This document shows, piece after piece, positions 45,560-57,611 of a DNA stretch of 64,000 bases. Under the pieces are notes generated by a model. The model ran no database searches and was not told the DNA's origin. It saw only the letters and a list, made by a program, of their open reading frames with translations. Source of the stretch: Oxytricha trifallax. Taxonomy: Eukaryota > Ciliophora > Spirotrichea > Sporadotrichida > Oxytrichidae. The position numbers were made by a program, and so were the translations under genes. Each line of letters begins with the position of its first letter. The stretch's first letter is position 1. Where the stretch lies: positions 1-64,000 of the forward strand of contig ARYC01000071.1 in NCBI GenBank assembly GCA_000711775.1, in the 5' to 3' direction.

Positions 45560-47120
45560 AATATTTAAATCTCTGTGGAAATTATTTTGTTAAAATACAA
45601 AATGCGTAGAAATCAAATAGTCGCAATAAATAATTAAATATATAAACAAAAGCGTGTAAAAATTAAAAAGAACTATAAGAAATTAATATTAATAGGTACT
45701 GTAAGAAATTAATATAACATTTCATTTGGTAGAAACAATGGGCAGCAAAAGAATGAAAAGAATAATACTTGAATTGTAATGATATCAAAGTACATTAGGG
45801 TTTCATGAAAATATAATAATGATATAAGTTTATAATTATAACATAATTTTATATTAGACATACATAACATAAATAAATGAATTGCAAACAAATAACTTTC
45901 AAAGAAGATAAATCAATTTATAATTAGGATAAAGAATCATAATAAACATTTAGTATTTATTTTATATTTGATTGAAATAGTTAGTTGGTATTTTTAAATG
46001 ATTATTTTTATAACAATTACTATATCATAGATAACCAGGTTTAAATTTTAATTACTGACTATAGTGTTATATTTTTTAGAAAAATTATTTAATCATTTTT
46101 TATCCATCTTTATCAATGTATTAAATGCAATTCGCGTTATCTGATTAATTTTTATAATTTCTATAAATAATTTCTATATTTATCACAAAATCTTTTGGAT
46201 TGGTTCATTTTTTAAATTAATTACATTCAGTATTTAAAGTTTTTAAGGAATTTAAATAATCTATATCTTACAAAAAAATGATGTTTAAATATTTAGACAA
46301 AGTTTATTGTTGTTTCTTGAAGTAAAAACAAATTTTAACAATTATAAATTTGACTCAATTAGTAATATTTATCTTGCATAACCTACTTTTATATTTTTAG
46401 AGTGCTTATTAAATAAACCAAATTACAATTAATTCTTCTGATTGAAGGATATAATATCATTTTTACATAATTTAATTTTATTAAATTATAATATACGTAA
46501 ATTATAATAGGATAAATTATAAATTTATTTTTAAAAAATCATATTAAGCAATAAGAGAATGAAATTTATCTTTTGAATTTATAAATTCTATAAAATATTA
46601 CTTAAAATTTATACCAGGGATTATGATTTTAAATTAGAGTTTATATATTTATTAGTGAAACAATGATTGATTTATATTATTTATTTGATATATTACAATT
46701 GCCTTTGACATGTGTGTATGACGAGCTTTTAATAAAATGATTTTTGCCTCTAGTTTTAAGTTATTAAAATACCCAAAAATTTTGATAAAGTTAATCTTTT
46801 AATATTTGTTTTAATCATTCACACTCAATATAGGATTATTGAGATAATTTAAACATAAATATCAGATTGATTTTTTAATTTTTAAATAATTACATCCTTT
46901 TAATGAATTTAAAGAATGTCTTGAAACTCGTTTATAATTGCACTTTTATTCTTTATAATGTTTGCCTAATTTTAATTAATTTAATAATATAAAAGAATTC
47001 AAAAAATTGGAGAAATGAAAATTAAATATACTAGTCAAGTTATTAATTATATTAATAAAAATTGTCATAATTATTAATGCATTCAACTTTAGAGAATGAA
47101 GAAGTTTACATGCATTGGTA
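45560..47120. other. AT-rich DNA without a recognisable gene
   Basis: No coding signal seen on either strand. Confidence 0.5.
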
Positions 47121-47130
47121 ATAGATTATT

Positions 47131-47870
47131 TCATTTAGAGATATTTAGACTAGGTATTATTGCTTTAGTAAGCTTCAAGCGATACTAAAATTCACTTTTA
47201 CTTGAGCTCTCACAAAAACATTTCGATTACTTATCTCTCTTTTTATCTATTTTATGTTCACTGAATGACGGACTTTCTTTGAATTTCTTCATCATCTGCC
47301 TAGGACTTGCCAAGGTTTTCAAACTTTGAGTGAATGCTTTACATGCTAATTTGCTTTTTAAATCAGCCATCAGTTTGTGTTCAATTTTGCAATCAGTCCA
47401 TTGATATCTAATGTCTAATGAAATTCTGGGAACTGTCATGAATTTTAGATCTTGAACCATCATTTCGAGTTCCTAAAAATTCTTAACTTTTTAACTGGAA
47501 AAACTTACAAATTCCAGGAAAGTCTGAATGCGTTAACTGGAAATCGTCGAGGCTTCTTCGTTTCAACTAAGTAGAATTCATTCTTTAGATTTGAGGAACT
47601 TGGCAACATTAAGTCAGAGTGCGCAGCTTCCTCCCCCTCGCTATCATTCATCATTTGCATTTGTATCTTAGCCAAAATCTTTGATTGTTCACTGAATATT
47701 TCGAATTCATGGGAACGACGAGCATGAAGGCCGGTATAGACATTTCATATAAATATTTTATACCTTCTATCTTTTTGATGTTTGTAAATATGAATTAACT
47801 TACTGAAAGAAGGTAACCAAAGGAGTTTTTTACCAAATGAACCAACAATGAGGAATAGAGCGAAGCCCAT
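47131..47870 (-). CDS. Unknown protein gene with introns and a signal-like start
   Basis: Possible start at 47868-47870: MGFALFLIVGSFGKKLLW, a hydrophobic signal-like segment, then a GTAAGTTAATTC donor. The central exon reads GLHARRSHEFEIFSEQSKIL, then AKIQMQMMNDSEGEEAAHSD and FPVNAFRLSWNL. A 36-nt intron follows (GTAAGTTTTTCC…TTTTTAG). The last exon, MVQDLKFMTVPRISLDIRYQ, then WTDCKIEHKLMADLKSKLAC and FTQSLKTLASPRQMMKKF, is basic and ends at TGA 47131-47133. The joint between exons 1 and 2 is not settled. Part of the central exon and intron is duplicated at 29062-29315. Family unknown; it could be a germline-limited gene. Confidence 0.55.
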
Positions 47871-50800
47871 TTTGATAAATTGATATATTCTTTTGTTCTT
47901 GTCATTCTAGATCAGCCTGGGAAATGTGTGGTCCGCTTCTTCTTTTTACTATAGATGAATGGTAAGCTACATTTAAATAAAATACCTTGACATTCTTGCT
48001 GGCATTCCTGGCAATTTAATTTGTTGTCATTTAATCAATTGAAAATAAAGTTAATATAGTAATTAACTTTTAAATTAATCTTACCAACCACCATATCTCT
48101 GATGATTTTATTCTTTTATTAATATAAAGTTTCTACATATATATATTTATATTTTTATTGTGCATAACTATAGAAAAGATCACTAAGAATTTTAAATAAC
48201 ATCCCAAAAAGTTTAATTGTAATAATCACATTCTACTATAGAATTCTTTTAGAAATATAAATTTTAAATATTTTAGAAGAATAAAATATTTAATTTTTTA
48301 ATTTATATTTACCAAAAAGAGTAGAGTAAAATTGAGGAAAAATTATATAAGGATCTAGATGTGAATAATATATCATAAATTTGATAAAAATATTTTTTGA
48401 AATAAAATTAATATTAAGTTAATAAATAAATCTTAATCATCTATATTGAAATGATATGATATTTGGTCACAATTATTTTAAAAATATTTATATTTTTTAT
48501 TATTCTGCTTTACCCTTAATTTTACTTTATTATCCATCGTCTGATTTTTTGATACTATTTATTTTTAAATATACCATGTCATATAAGTAAAATTATTGTT
48601 GATAAAAATACAATGTAATCAGAAAAGTTAGATGTTTTTTAAATCAAAAGCTTCCATAAATTCAATATCAGTAAATTAATCACAATTTAATATTTTAATA
48701 CAAGAAAACATAGAAACTTTTACTAAATATTTGAATGAGCAGTATTAGAAAGCTGATATAGTTTGTGTTATTTTTAAAAATAAATTTTCATAAATAATTG
48801 GAATACGACAAGGCAGATTTTCTAAATGGAGAAGTGAATTATAAGAATTTATATGTTCCTTCTTAATAAGTTTTTATACTCTAATTTTATACAATTTGAG
48901 TAGAGCAGAATTCAAATCAAATAAAAAAATAGATGAATAATTTTAATATCAAAATGCTAATTATTAATACGGTCATGTATAAAAAATAATAAAGTAAATT
49001 TTAAGATAATTATCTACTTACTTTAATAGTTTTTTGAGTTTTTTGAATCAAAGACACAGATATTTCTTAAGAGTCCTTTTTAAATTTTCTTTATAATAAG
49101 TATTAAAATAGAAATATATATAATTATTCTGTATGTTAATTATAAATCTCAAAAACTTAATTTAAAAAATAAATAATCGATATTACAATAATTGTTCATT
49201 ATTTTTATAATTTAGTATAATATAAATATAGAATAAGTTTTCTGACTTTTTTATATATCGATTGTGATGTAAATATACCATTTCTTTAATTCTAGTTGTG
49301 GTTGTCATTTTCAATTAATGAGATTCCAACATCGTCTTGAGTTCTTTTTTTAGTTGTTTCAAAATAGATTCTATGTGGGATTTTTAATAAGTTTCTCTCT
49401 CGCTGATAGAAAAATAATACTGTTGATTAAAATTAAAAATTTTATAAAAAATTAGTAATTTGGCAATAAATTTAAGCACGTTGATATTTCAAATAGAGAT
49501 AAATCTTATTTTTTAGAAAGAACTTCCTCTTCCTAATTTTAAAATTAAACATTTCTTTATAAATAATTGATGAATTTAAAAAGGAAAGAAAATTTAATTA
49601 ACTGAAAACAAGTGATTGTTTATTTTGCTAATATAATTTATTGAAAATAATTAAATTTAAAATTATAAGTTAATAATTATTCTTCTTTTTCAAATTGATA
49701 TTTTTAGAAGCTCTATATAAATTAAATATTTGTTCAGGAAAGTAATTTTCCATATTTTATATTCCTAAACAGGTTCAATCTATATGGCATTTTTCAACAA
49801 TAAATAATCATTTAACTATTAGACATTTAATATATTATTTAATAATTTAAATAAATATATTTATAATTAGAAAGTTTATAATTCATTACAATATTAAAAT
49901 GCAAAGAAAGAAAATAATTGATTAATATCAATCACGATTCTTATATTTGTAAGAAAATTGGTTTAATTTAAATATAAATAAACATATGGGATGTCTATTG
50001 TTTTAATTTAGAAATTTTTATTTAAACAAGGCAAAGAAAAAATAAATATAAAACTTGAAAGAAGAAATTATGTTTTGTTTATTGGTTAAATTTTTCCTCC
50101 AAATTGTTAGTAATTTGTAAATAAGCTTTTTGATTAAAATATCGAAAAATAAATTACATAATATCCAAAAGCCTTAAAACACAATTAATATAGTATTGGT
50201 AATTTTTAATTATAATAGCGAAACTAATAACTTTTGCTTCTTGAAGAAGAAGTTTATTTTTTGTTAAATAAAGATGTTTTAATCTTCTGATTCTTTGCAA
50301 ATCTTCATAATATTATTTTTCAAGATGTATGATCTTTAAAAAATAAGAAATTATCAACTCTTTAACTGAAATATCTCCTTTAGCCTTCGTAAAATTAAAG
50401 AGACACTTCAGTCAATATACCAGAAAGTAGTTTATTAATTACATAAAAATTCCTAAGTTGCCCACTTTTATCAATATTTTTAAATTTATCCTAATTGTGT
50501 AAATAAGTTATAACTAAGAAGAAGTGTAGTTTCATTTTAAAAATAAATTTTGCAATATTCATTAGTAAACTAACATGTTTAGCTTGTAAACAAAGTCATT
50601 ATAAAAAATGTATAGTGTAAGTCAAAAGTAGGCATAATTACTTAATTTTATAATCATTGAAAGCGATGGTAAGACTATAAAGTAATTAATGTAAATCGCA
50701 TGTACTATAATTTTTTAAAATAGATCTTTGCATTAAATTATGATTAACAATAATATAATTACATTTTAATTCATATTTAGATTTTGCTTTATTATTGGTT

Positions 50801-51340
50801 ATTTTCATCAAGTTTTATACTTTGCTGCTACATTAATTTAACTAGTCAAAATTTTATAACTGTTATTTATCAAATCATTTACATTATATTACTATATAAT
50901 CTTCAAGGATATTTTATTTTCAAAATATTTTTGTCAAAATAATTTGATTAAATTTTAATTATCATTTGAGGAATGCTAAATTAAATATCAATATACATTT
51001 TTAATTAATACACTATTAATTTTTTTTACAGATTTAAAATACTTTCACTATATGATAGTTAGGTAATCATGAACTTCAGTAATTGACATTATTTAAAAAA
51101 TTCACAGTATACATTTATAATATTTTAGGTATATTAAAAAAATGTTTTCAAAATTATTATCATTATTATTTATCTATCACAAATTTGTATATGGCATTAA
51201 CTCATTAATTATTTCTTAATAAATTTAAACATTGAGCATTTAGGAAGTATATTAATTTTAATTTGGTTTCTTTGTAAACTTCATCACATCATTTATAAAA
51301 TAGAGGTGTTACTTTAAGTTTCATTAAAATATTGAGTTTT
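47871..51340. other. AT-rich DNA without a recognisable gene
   Basis: Apart from the possible 5' flank of the preceding gene up to about 48110, no coding signal was seen. Confidence 0.5.
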
Positions 51341-51348
51341 TATTGACG

Positions 51349-51387
51349 GGAAAATCACCTCCCACTGGTGATAAAATCCCGTCGCAA
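51349..51387 (+). repeat. Hairpin repeat, left copy
   Basis: GACGGGA…TCACC…GGTGA…TCCCGTC forms a two-part stem around TCCCACT. The 55.6-kb copy repeats it, with TTTTTATT before and GCAAC after in both. Confidence 0.75.
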
Positions 51388-51547
51388 CTTTAATTTCAGG
51401 AAAATACTAAAACTAGTGAAGACTATTATTTTGAAGTTATCACTAAAACAAATATTCAAGTCTGAATATTTGAGAATACTTATTAAGCTTAAGTGCTTTT
51501 CCAAACAAGAAAAATAAAAATACAACAATAATACAATATTTCAGCAA

Positions 51548-52596
51548 ATGAGTTTGAATGATCAGATTTTGTTTTAAGAGCTGCTGATGCTTGCAACACA
51601 AGGACCTATTTAATGCAAAAATTTTGTCTGTAATTTCTGCTACTCAGGCTATAAATGCCCCTAAAACAAGATAAAATAATTGGAGTAAACCTAATAAATG
51701 CAAACTCTTACATAAAATTGTAAGGTCAGAGAAACTTCTATAAAAGCTTGATTGCCAATGATGCAAAAGAATTTTCAAATATTCAGATCACTTTATAACT
51801 CATATGGGTATCTGTCATCTTGTGGACAAGACTACGATTATTTCAAGCTAATTTATTTTCGAATAAGAGCAACTCGAGACAAGCAATTATGAAAAAATGA
51901 AGCTTTAAAAGCATGATAAAGACCCAAATTTAAGTGAGCTTAAAATTCCAGAATTTACTTATCAGATAAAAGGAGGTTTCATTTGTAGTCAATGGGAGTA
52001 GTATTTTGCAGATAAAATGGCTAAATCAGAACCAATAAAATTACAATTTAATGTTAGAAATGATTATTTTTGGAAGAACTTACATTAAACTATGTCCAAA
52101 TTTACAGGTGGATAATTTTCCATAGTTGCTAAGGATAATCCTTGGAAAGAGTAAAAATCAACACCCTATTCATATTTATCAATACACAGATTGAAACAGA
52201 TACCTTTATCTTAATTTAAGAGCAAGGAGTTATAATTTATTGAAACTTCACAACTCTTAAAAAGATGGTGCTAATCACTTAAAATTATTTTGATATTCAA
52301 TTAAAAAGATTATTGAATGGTTAAAGCTCACACCTAAAGGAAATTTGATCAATAGTGTCCATCCAGAATATTAATTAGAGTACCACCTCGTTGGAGTGAA
52401 AGGCAACATTGATTTAAAAATATTAAATATAATTCCTACAGAAATTGAGACTGTAAGAAAGTAGCATTCCGAGAAACAAAAAGAGTTCTGCTATATTATT
52501 GACCAAACTTTCCCATAACAGTATAGGTTGGAAATATTCACAAGATCTTACCCAGATAAGCCTCATACACTATATGTTGGCAATGAAATAATATGA
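51548..52596 (+). pseudogene. Zinc finger/MT-A70 adenine methyltransferase (transposon-borne, second copy)
   Basis: ATG at 51548 opens MSLNDQILFQELLML with a Cys cluster CKNFVCNFCYSGYKC. A frame change leads to a C2H2-like finger CKRIFKYSDHFITHMGICH, whose first CxxC contains a TGA. Then comes FSIVAKDNPWKEQK, with DPPW replaced by DNPW at 52133-52144, followed by YSYLSIHRLKQIPL. After another frame change: IIEWLKLTPKGNLI, then EYHLVGVKGN ('hyLVGvKG' core intact), VRKQHSEKQKEFCYIIDQTF, RLEIFTRSYPDKP and LYVGNEI, ending at TGA 52594-52596. The C-terminal half is better kept than in the copy at 32.4 kb. It likely acted on adenine in DNA or RNA; which one cannot be told here. Confidence 0.8.
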
Positions 52597-52849
52597 GATA
52601 ATGAGATGAGAATTTTAAATCTTTATTGAATTTTAATTTAATTAATAAACTTTAATTTTAATATGTATAAATTATAAATAATCATTCTTTAATTAGTTAA
52701 TGCTTTTTAATAGCTTTAAAATAAAGAATTTATTAGGTATATTTTCATTTCTTTAATTCTAAACTCATGTTTTATAAATTTCTATACATGTAAAATTTTT
52801 TGTTCAAAAGTCAAATTCATTCCATAGAAAGAAGAATACATCTAATTTT

Positions 52850-53900
52850 TCAGAAACAAATATAAATTTTTTTGTAGTATTGCATTTTAGCATTTTTAAG
52901 ACAGCTGTAATAAAAATTCTGCATCCAAGAAAAATTCTTGCTTTGGATACTTTGTGTGAAAGTTTTTATAAACTCCTCCTTACTTGTTGATTAAGTAATA
53001 GAATTCTAATTCTTCTTAATTACCGCAAAAAGTTTTTCTATAGGGGCCATTGTGAATTGATAAGGCCCAAATATAGTACAAGTATTTGATAAAGTCTTAA
53101 TTTTTGGAGTGTAATACCACTCTTTTGATATGTTGCATTATAATAAAAAAACAGTGTTCATTCTCCACAAATTAGAGCTTTAATCTAATTTTTCAATTAT
53201 TGATAGTAAAAGTAAAGTAACTTTGTCGTATTGTTCTTTCCAATGCTCAGTGTATAATTAATTCTACCATCACTAAATCCGCCTGCATCATGTTAAATCC
53301 ATAGTATCTAATTAATTAATCATAATAGTTATGATCTCTCTTCATGCTCCAGGCTCACCTTAAATAACTTTAAAATTATATTCCACTCTCGTCAATGTTA
53401 ATTATTAACTTATTTTAACTCATAAAGTTTGCATAATGACTAACATCAAGTTATCTTTGCTTCAAATATTCTAAACTATTTGATCATTTATCAATGTGAT
53501 ATACTTTCTTAAAAGTATATCTAATTTCATGTTTTATAATCTTTAAGATTTTTTATAAAGGTACCCCAAGTTCAACATGATGTGCAAATGATTTTGAATT
53601 TACTTAGCAGATATAATTAAGAATTTTACTTAATTTTAATAATAACATTTTCTATTAACTTTATCCAATAGATTTTCTAATTTTTAATATTCTTTTTTTA
53701 TGGACTTATAATTCCTATCATCAATAGCATTGTTAACTTAAGAAAATGTTGATTTTAAATCTTTTCATTAATTATTTTTGGTACACCCATGATTAAAGTA
53801 TAAATGCTTAATAAGCCCACAAACATAGTAGATCTATTGTGTGAATCTAAATAATTTCTTGGATCATTAACAACTCTAAAATAAAAATGGGGAGCGGGTT
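52850..53900 (-). pseudogene. IS630/Tc1-type DDE transposase, degenerate
   Basis: The first Asp motif is kept: KLIINIDESGIQFQSYLR then AWSMKRDHNYY. The second is altered: LFFYYNATYQKSG lies where VDNxxxH is expected, so the Asp is lost. The Glu motif is clear: IFGPYQFTMAPIEKLFAVIK then KN. The end is TGA 52850-52852. Several TGAs and frame changes lie between. The N-terminal part towards 53900 and possibly 54060 is poorly readable. It is convergent with the MT-A70 gene, 250 bases away. Confidence 0.72.
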
Positions 53901-54610
53901 AAAATGAATTTTATATTTACTTACACAAGAGTTATCTGAATGCTTTTAAATGTCTTAATTAGGAAAATAAGGGGGAACTTAAAATTTATATTAACTATTC
54001 ATTGCATTGCTATTCATGGACCTCCCTTAACTAAGTTCTTGATTTAGCAACAGAGAAGCATTAAATTACTCGTCGATTAAAGCGCTCGTTTAATTATTTC
54101 CCCCCTACATTGTATTCACAATTCTCTTGGGATCAATAATTTAGGTATTAAATATTTAATTTTATATGTTGAGTAATACTCTCGCTTCTAATCTCTGAAT
54201 GTGAGAGTTTGTTAGAGAAATTAACTCTTAATCATCAACTTCAATGTCACCAGGAGATATCAAGCAAGTTGTTTTACAGTAAACTATCTCGTATTAAATA
54301 TTCTCATTATTCACAGAGTCTTAATGTTAAACCTCATCTTCCTCATCTTGTGACTGCAATCTCTAATTGCTTTAAAACAAAAAGTCTTTAATGTCTAATT
54401 ATTTCAAATTTTGAAGATTAGACTTCTCCATATTATGAATTGATAATTTTTAAGTTTAATTTAAAATTAATACTATATAGAATAATCATTGTAGGGCAAT
54501 ATAAATTAAAACTATAAGTTAGATTAAAACTCTTACAAACTTTAGCAAATTATGATCACAAATATATTAATTAAACTTAATAATAATAAATAAAAGTATT
54601 TATATTTAAT
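53901..54610. other. Spacer between transposase and 22-kDa-like gene
   Basis: Mixed composition, with a short plus-strand frame (54209-54391) that has no family. GTGAGAGTTTGTTAGAG at 54201 recurs near 55870, a possible repeat of the element. Confidence 0.35.
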
Positions 54611-54615
54611 AAGGC

Positions 54616-55355
54616 ATGATGAACAACAACAATCTGCAGTGCATTCATGTTAGTGAAGTTGAGATCTAAAATAGGTTCTAAAAAAGAACTCTACGATTTC
54701 TCACATATGAGCGTGAGGCATACTTGCCCAAACTCAAATGCTCAAATATTTATTTTTTAGAAGCATCCTCACAAGATAAAAAGAGGTAATATATTTTGTT
54801 AGACTTTGTTATAGTTTTAAAACGAAGCGATGTGAATCTATCTGCAATTCCACAGATTGAGGGACTCACTGCAGACGATTTTTATCGTATATTGAAGACA
54901 AGCCCTCAATATTAAAGTATTTGCCAGATTAAATAGACTGCCTCGATTTAGATAAAAAGTGGATCATTGATATTCTCTTGAATCTTGACACTGAAGGAGT
55001 TAACTAGATGATTATGAGAGCCAAGGAATAAAGACGAGCAAGGCTTGATAATTCACAAATCAATATTGTACATATAAGCCCTAATTTTTAGATACCTCAA
55101 CAATTCCATTAGTTACAGTGGTAGTTAAGTATATAATTTAACTCAAATATAGTAAACAAGGGAAGATCTGCCTTTTTATATAAACAAAGTCTTAAAAGAA
55201 AATCTAGGCAAAATGACTAGGAAGAGTAGGATGCTAGTCTCCTTATTGGGTCAAAGTCTAAACACAAATTTTTAGTGCAAAACTAACGGGTAATAGACGA
55301 AATGAATGACTAAGAGATTATATAGATGAACTTGTCAATTATAAATAGATCATGA
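54616..55355 (+). pseudogene. 22-kDa-like TBE protein homologue
   Basis: ATG at 54616. Exon 1 reads LQCIHVSEVEIQNRFQKRTL, then YEREAYLPKLKCSNIYFLEA. The intron is 54786-54814, 29 nt (GTAATATATTT…TTATAG). Exon 2 reads LKRSDVNLSAIPQIEGLTAD then DFYRILKTSPQY, and after a frame change YLPDQIDCLDLDKKWIIDIL and EGVNQMIMRAKEQRR. TBE has DVKFAEIPNYPE, SVTNLYDDAMNDPEVSQYLP and later KEIIKESHKKR, so the layout is shared. The C-terminal part is longer and Gln/Lys-rich. It stops at TGA 55353-55355. Two one-base frame breaks suggest decay. Its role is unknown, as for TBE. Confidence 0.65.
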
Positions 55356-55615
55356 TGCAACTTCACGTTGGTGGAGTCATTAACTAAGAAGGCAACCTAT
55401 TGAATTAGTAGCCTATTCAATAGAATAATAACTTTATGATATGAGACTATTTTCTTTTAGGTTTGAAGGTTATTCTTATATTACTTAACATGATTAATAT
55501 TATAAATATGATTTTTAATTTTACAAAGAAGCATTTTTTTATGTTTTCTACATTATTGAAATCATTAGAAAACATAGTAGAGTTATTTATAGGATTATTC
55601 CATAGATTTTTATTA

Positions 55616-55655
55616 GACGGGAAAAAATCACCACCACCTGGTGATAAAATCCCGC
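55616..55655 (+). repeat. Hairpin repeat, right copy
   Basis: GACGGGAAA…TCACC…GGTGA…TCCCGCAAC, in the same orientation as 51349-51387. The short frame through it (LLDGKKSPPPGDKIPQ) is probably incidental, because the first copy changes frame there. Confidence 0.75.
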
Positions 55656-56027
55656 AACAAAATTATCTAAAAATTTTAGAAAATTTTTACAAAATAAAGT
55701 AAAAATACTTCACACAGCTCAACTACTATTTAATGAGTAAACATCAGTCATTTAAAAAAGTCTTTTGTATTTTGATATATCTGATTGTTTTAATGAACAA
55801 CTAAAGTTACTTAGAATATAGATATAGATATAATTCAATGATGATAATCTAACATAAAATTATAAATTGTGAGAGTTTGTTAGAGTAATTTTTATTTTTA
55901 TTAGATTTAATTTTAATCATTAAATTTATGTTAATCAATGATTTATAAACAAATTGTTTTACTTTGTAATACTTTGTGATTGTTTGTTAGAATTTTTATA
56001 TTTTTGAATTTAATATGAAATAAAGTT

Positions 56028-57611
56028 ATGAATCAACAAAATTAAAATAGTAATCTTAGAGTAGGTGCCATTAAAATAACTGTATCAAATGTTTCTAATG
56101 ATATAAAACAAAGAATAAGTATGGGCTTTCAGCAAAGTTAAATATAGAATCATGAAATGCTGTATAAGCAAGCCATTTTAACTCGTAATAACTTACAATT
56201 TATGGGGAAAACATCAAAAGCTAAACAAAAATTAAAAATTTAATCTCCTATTTCTGAAGACTAATATGATAAGAACTCCGGATACACAGCTAATTATTTT
56301 TTCAGTGAATAGCAACTTATGGAATTGAAATAAAAAGAATCAAAGCAAAAGATCTTGGACCATATTAAGAAGCAAGGTATACTTGGGAAGTAGACCTACA
56401 AGGATGTCAAAATTTTGCTAAAAAAGAAATTTGGAGTTTATACTATAAATATTCACAAAAATTGGCTAGTTTCTACCCTTAATTCGAGAAAGCCTAATAG
56501 CAAAGTTGCAACTCCAACAAATAAAAGAAAGAAAATTTTATTAAGAAAAACACTAAACCTTCCACATGCTAGGGATAACAGAATATTGGTGGTAAATCGA
56601 ACCAATGCAAAAATTCATTAACTCCTTCAAAGAATGAAGACCAAAGAATTATCACAAGAATGGACGTTTAATCACTGTAATTTCACATGTAACACACAGA
56701 GACGGAATTTTCTCAAATACATAGCGACACAACATTCCCTGAGCTTAACTAAATTGATGAGCTAATTGAGAAAAAATTATGGGAGCTAACGTAGTAAGCT
56801 CGGGAAGATATAAGTAATATTATACTTAAATAAGTACCTGAGTTATTTTAAACTCCACAATTTTTTAATTATACAGTCTAAATTAAGGAATTTAGTGATA
56901 GAGTTACAAAGTTGGAATCCTGATTCCAATGTGTTGATTTAGAATAAACACCAAGACAAGTTGCTGAAGGACGAGAGGAAATTTAACAGACATTCTAGAT
57001 ATTAGTTGAAGATATCAAAAAAGTAGCACCCACTTTTGGTCTTGCCACTTAAGAGTCAATGCCAAGAAATGATAGAAGGATCAATGAGTAAATAGTGGAG
57101 CTTTAAAAAAAATGTAGGATTAAACTAATGGCTTTAAGAAAATGGCAGATACCTTCAAAGTCTAACAGCCTAAGATAGTGAATAAGTAAATCTACTAGAA
57201 ATAAATATTGCAGATGTCTAGAAAATATTGAAGTGGGTAGTTGAAACTTTCAATGAAACGATTGAAGATTTGAAAGAAAACATTACAAAAAAACATGAAT
57301 ATAATTCAAGAAAATATTAAAACACTAAATAATCGAGTAACTAACATGAAAAGTGTTCAATAATGTAAAAAAGAGAATGAGTTAATCCAGTTTAATAGCA
57401 ACAGTCATAACTATTTATATAACCACAAATTCAATAACTAAAGATTAATAGCTCAAATGCTAAACATTCTAAAACGAGAATTCAGGATGCTATACAGAGA
57501 TACAACTAGCATGATCCTAAGATTTAGTTTTTAAATATAGGGAATAATTAGTACCTCTACGACAGCATTAGCAAGCAGCTTATTTTGGTAGATGAACAAG
57601 CTGAAGATTGA
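56028..57611 (+). pseudogene. Unknown Gln-rich protein gene, frame-broken
   Basis: From ATG 56028 the frame is open in the ciliate code for over 200 codons (ITVSNVSNDIKQRISMGFQQ, QGILGKQTYKDVKILLKKKF, TINIHKNWLVSTLNSRKPNS). It then changes near 56690 to FPELNQIDELIEKKLWELTQ and VPELFQTPQFFNYTVQIKEF, then PRQVAEGREEIQQTFQILVE. A last part ends IQFLNIGNNQYLYDSISKQL then DEQAED at TGA 57609-57611. One internal TGA and two or three shifts. The middle is coiled-coil-like and the end Gln-rich. It could be a further gene of the transposon upstream or an unrelated germline gene. Family not recognised. Confidence 0.5.

Larger units (their letters stand above)
51340..55660. mobile_element. Second MT-A70-bearing transposon, rearranged
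   Basis: Holds a zinc finger/MT-A70 gene (+), a DDE transposase (-) and a 22-kDa-like gene (+) in 4.3 kb, bounded by two copies of a GACGGGA…TCCCG hairpin in the same orientation. The gene set equals that at 32442-36450, but the 22-kDa-like gene lies on the other side of the transposase. The flanks of the two hairpins look alike for some 60 bases upstream, so they may be direct repeats. True ends are unproven. Confidence 0.6.

Noticed and set aside
55463..55702. 79-codon ORF through the right hairpin repeat
   Set aside because: The left hairpin copy changes frame at the same place, so the conserved thing is the DNA hairpin and not a peptide.
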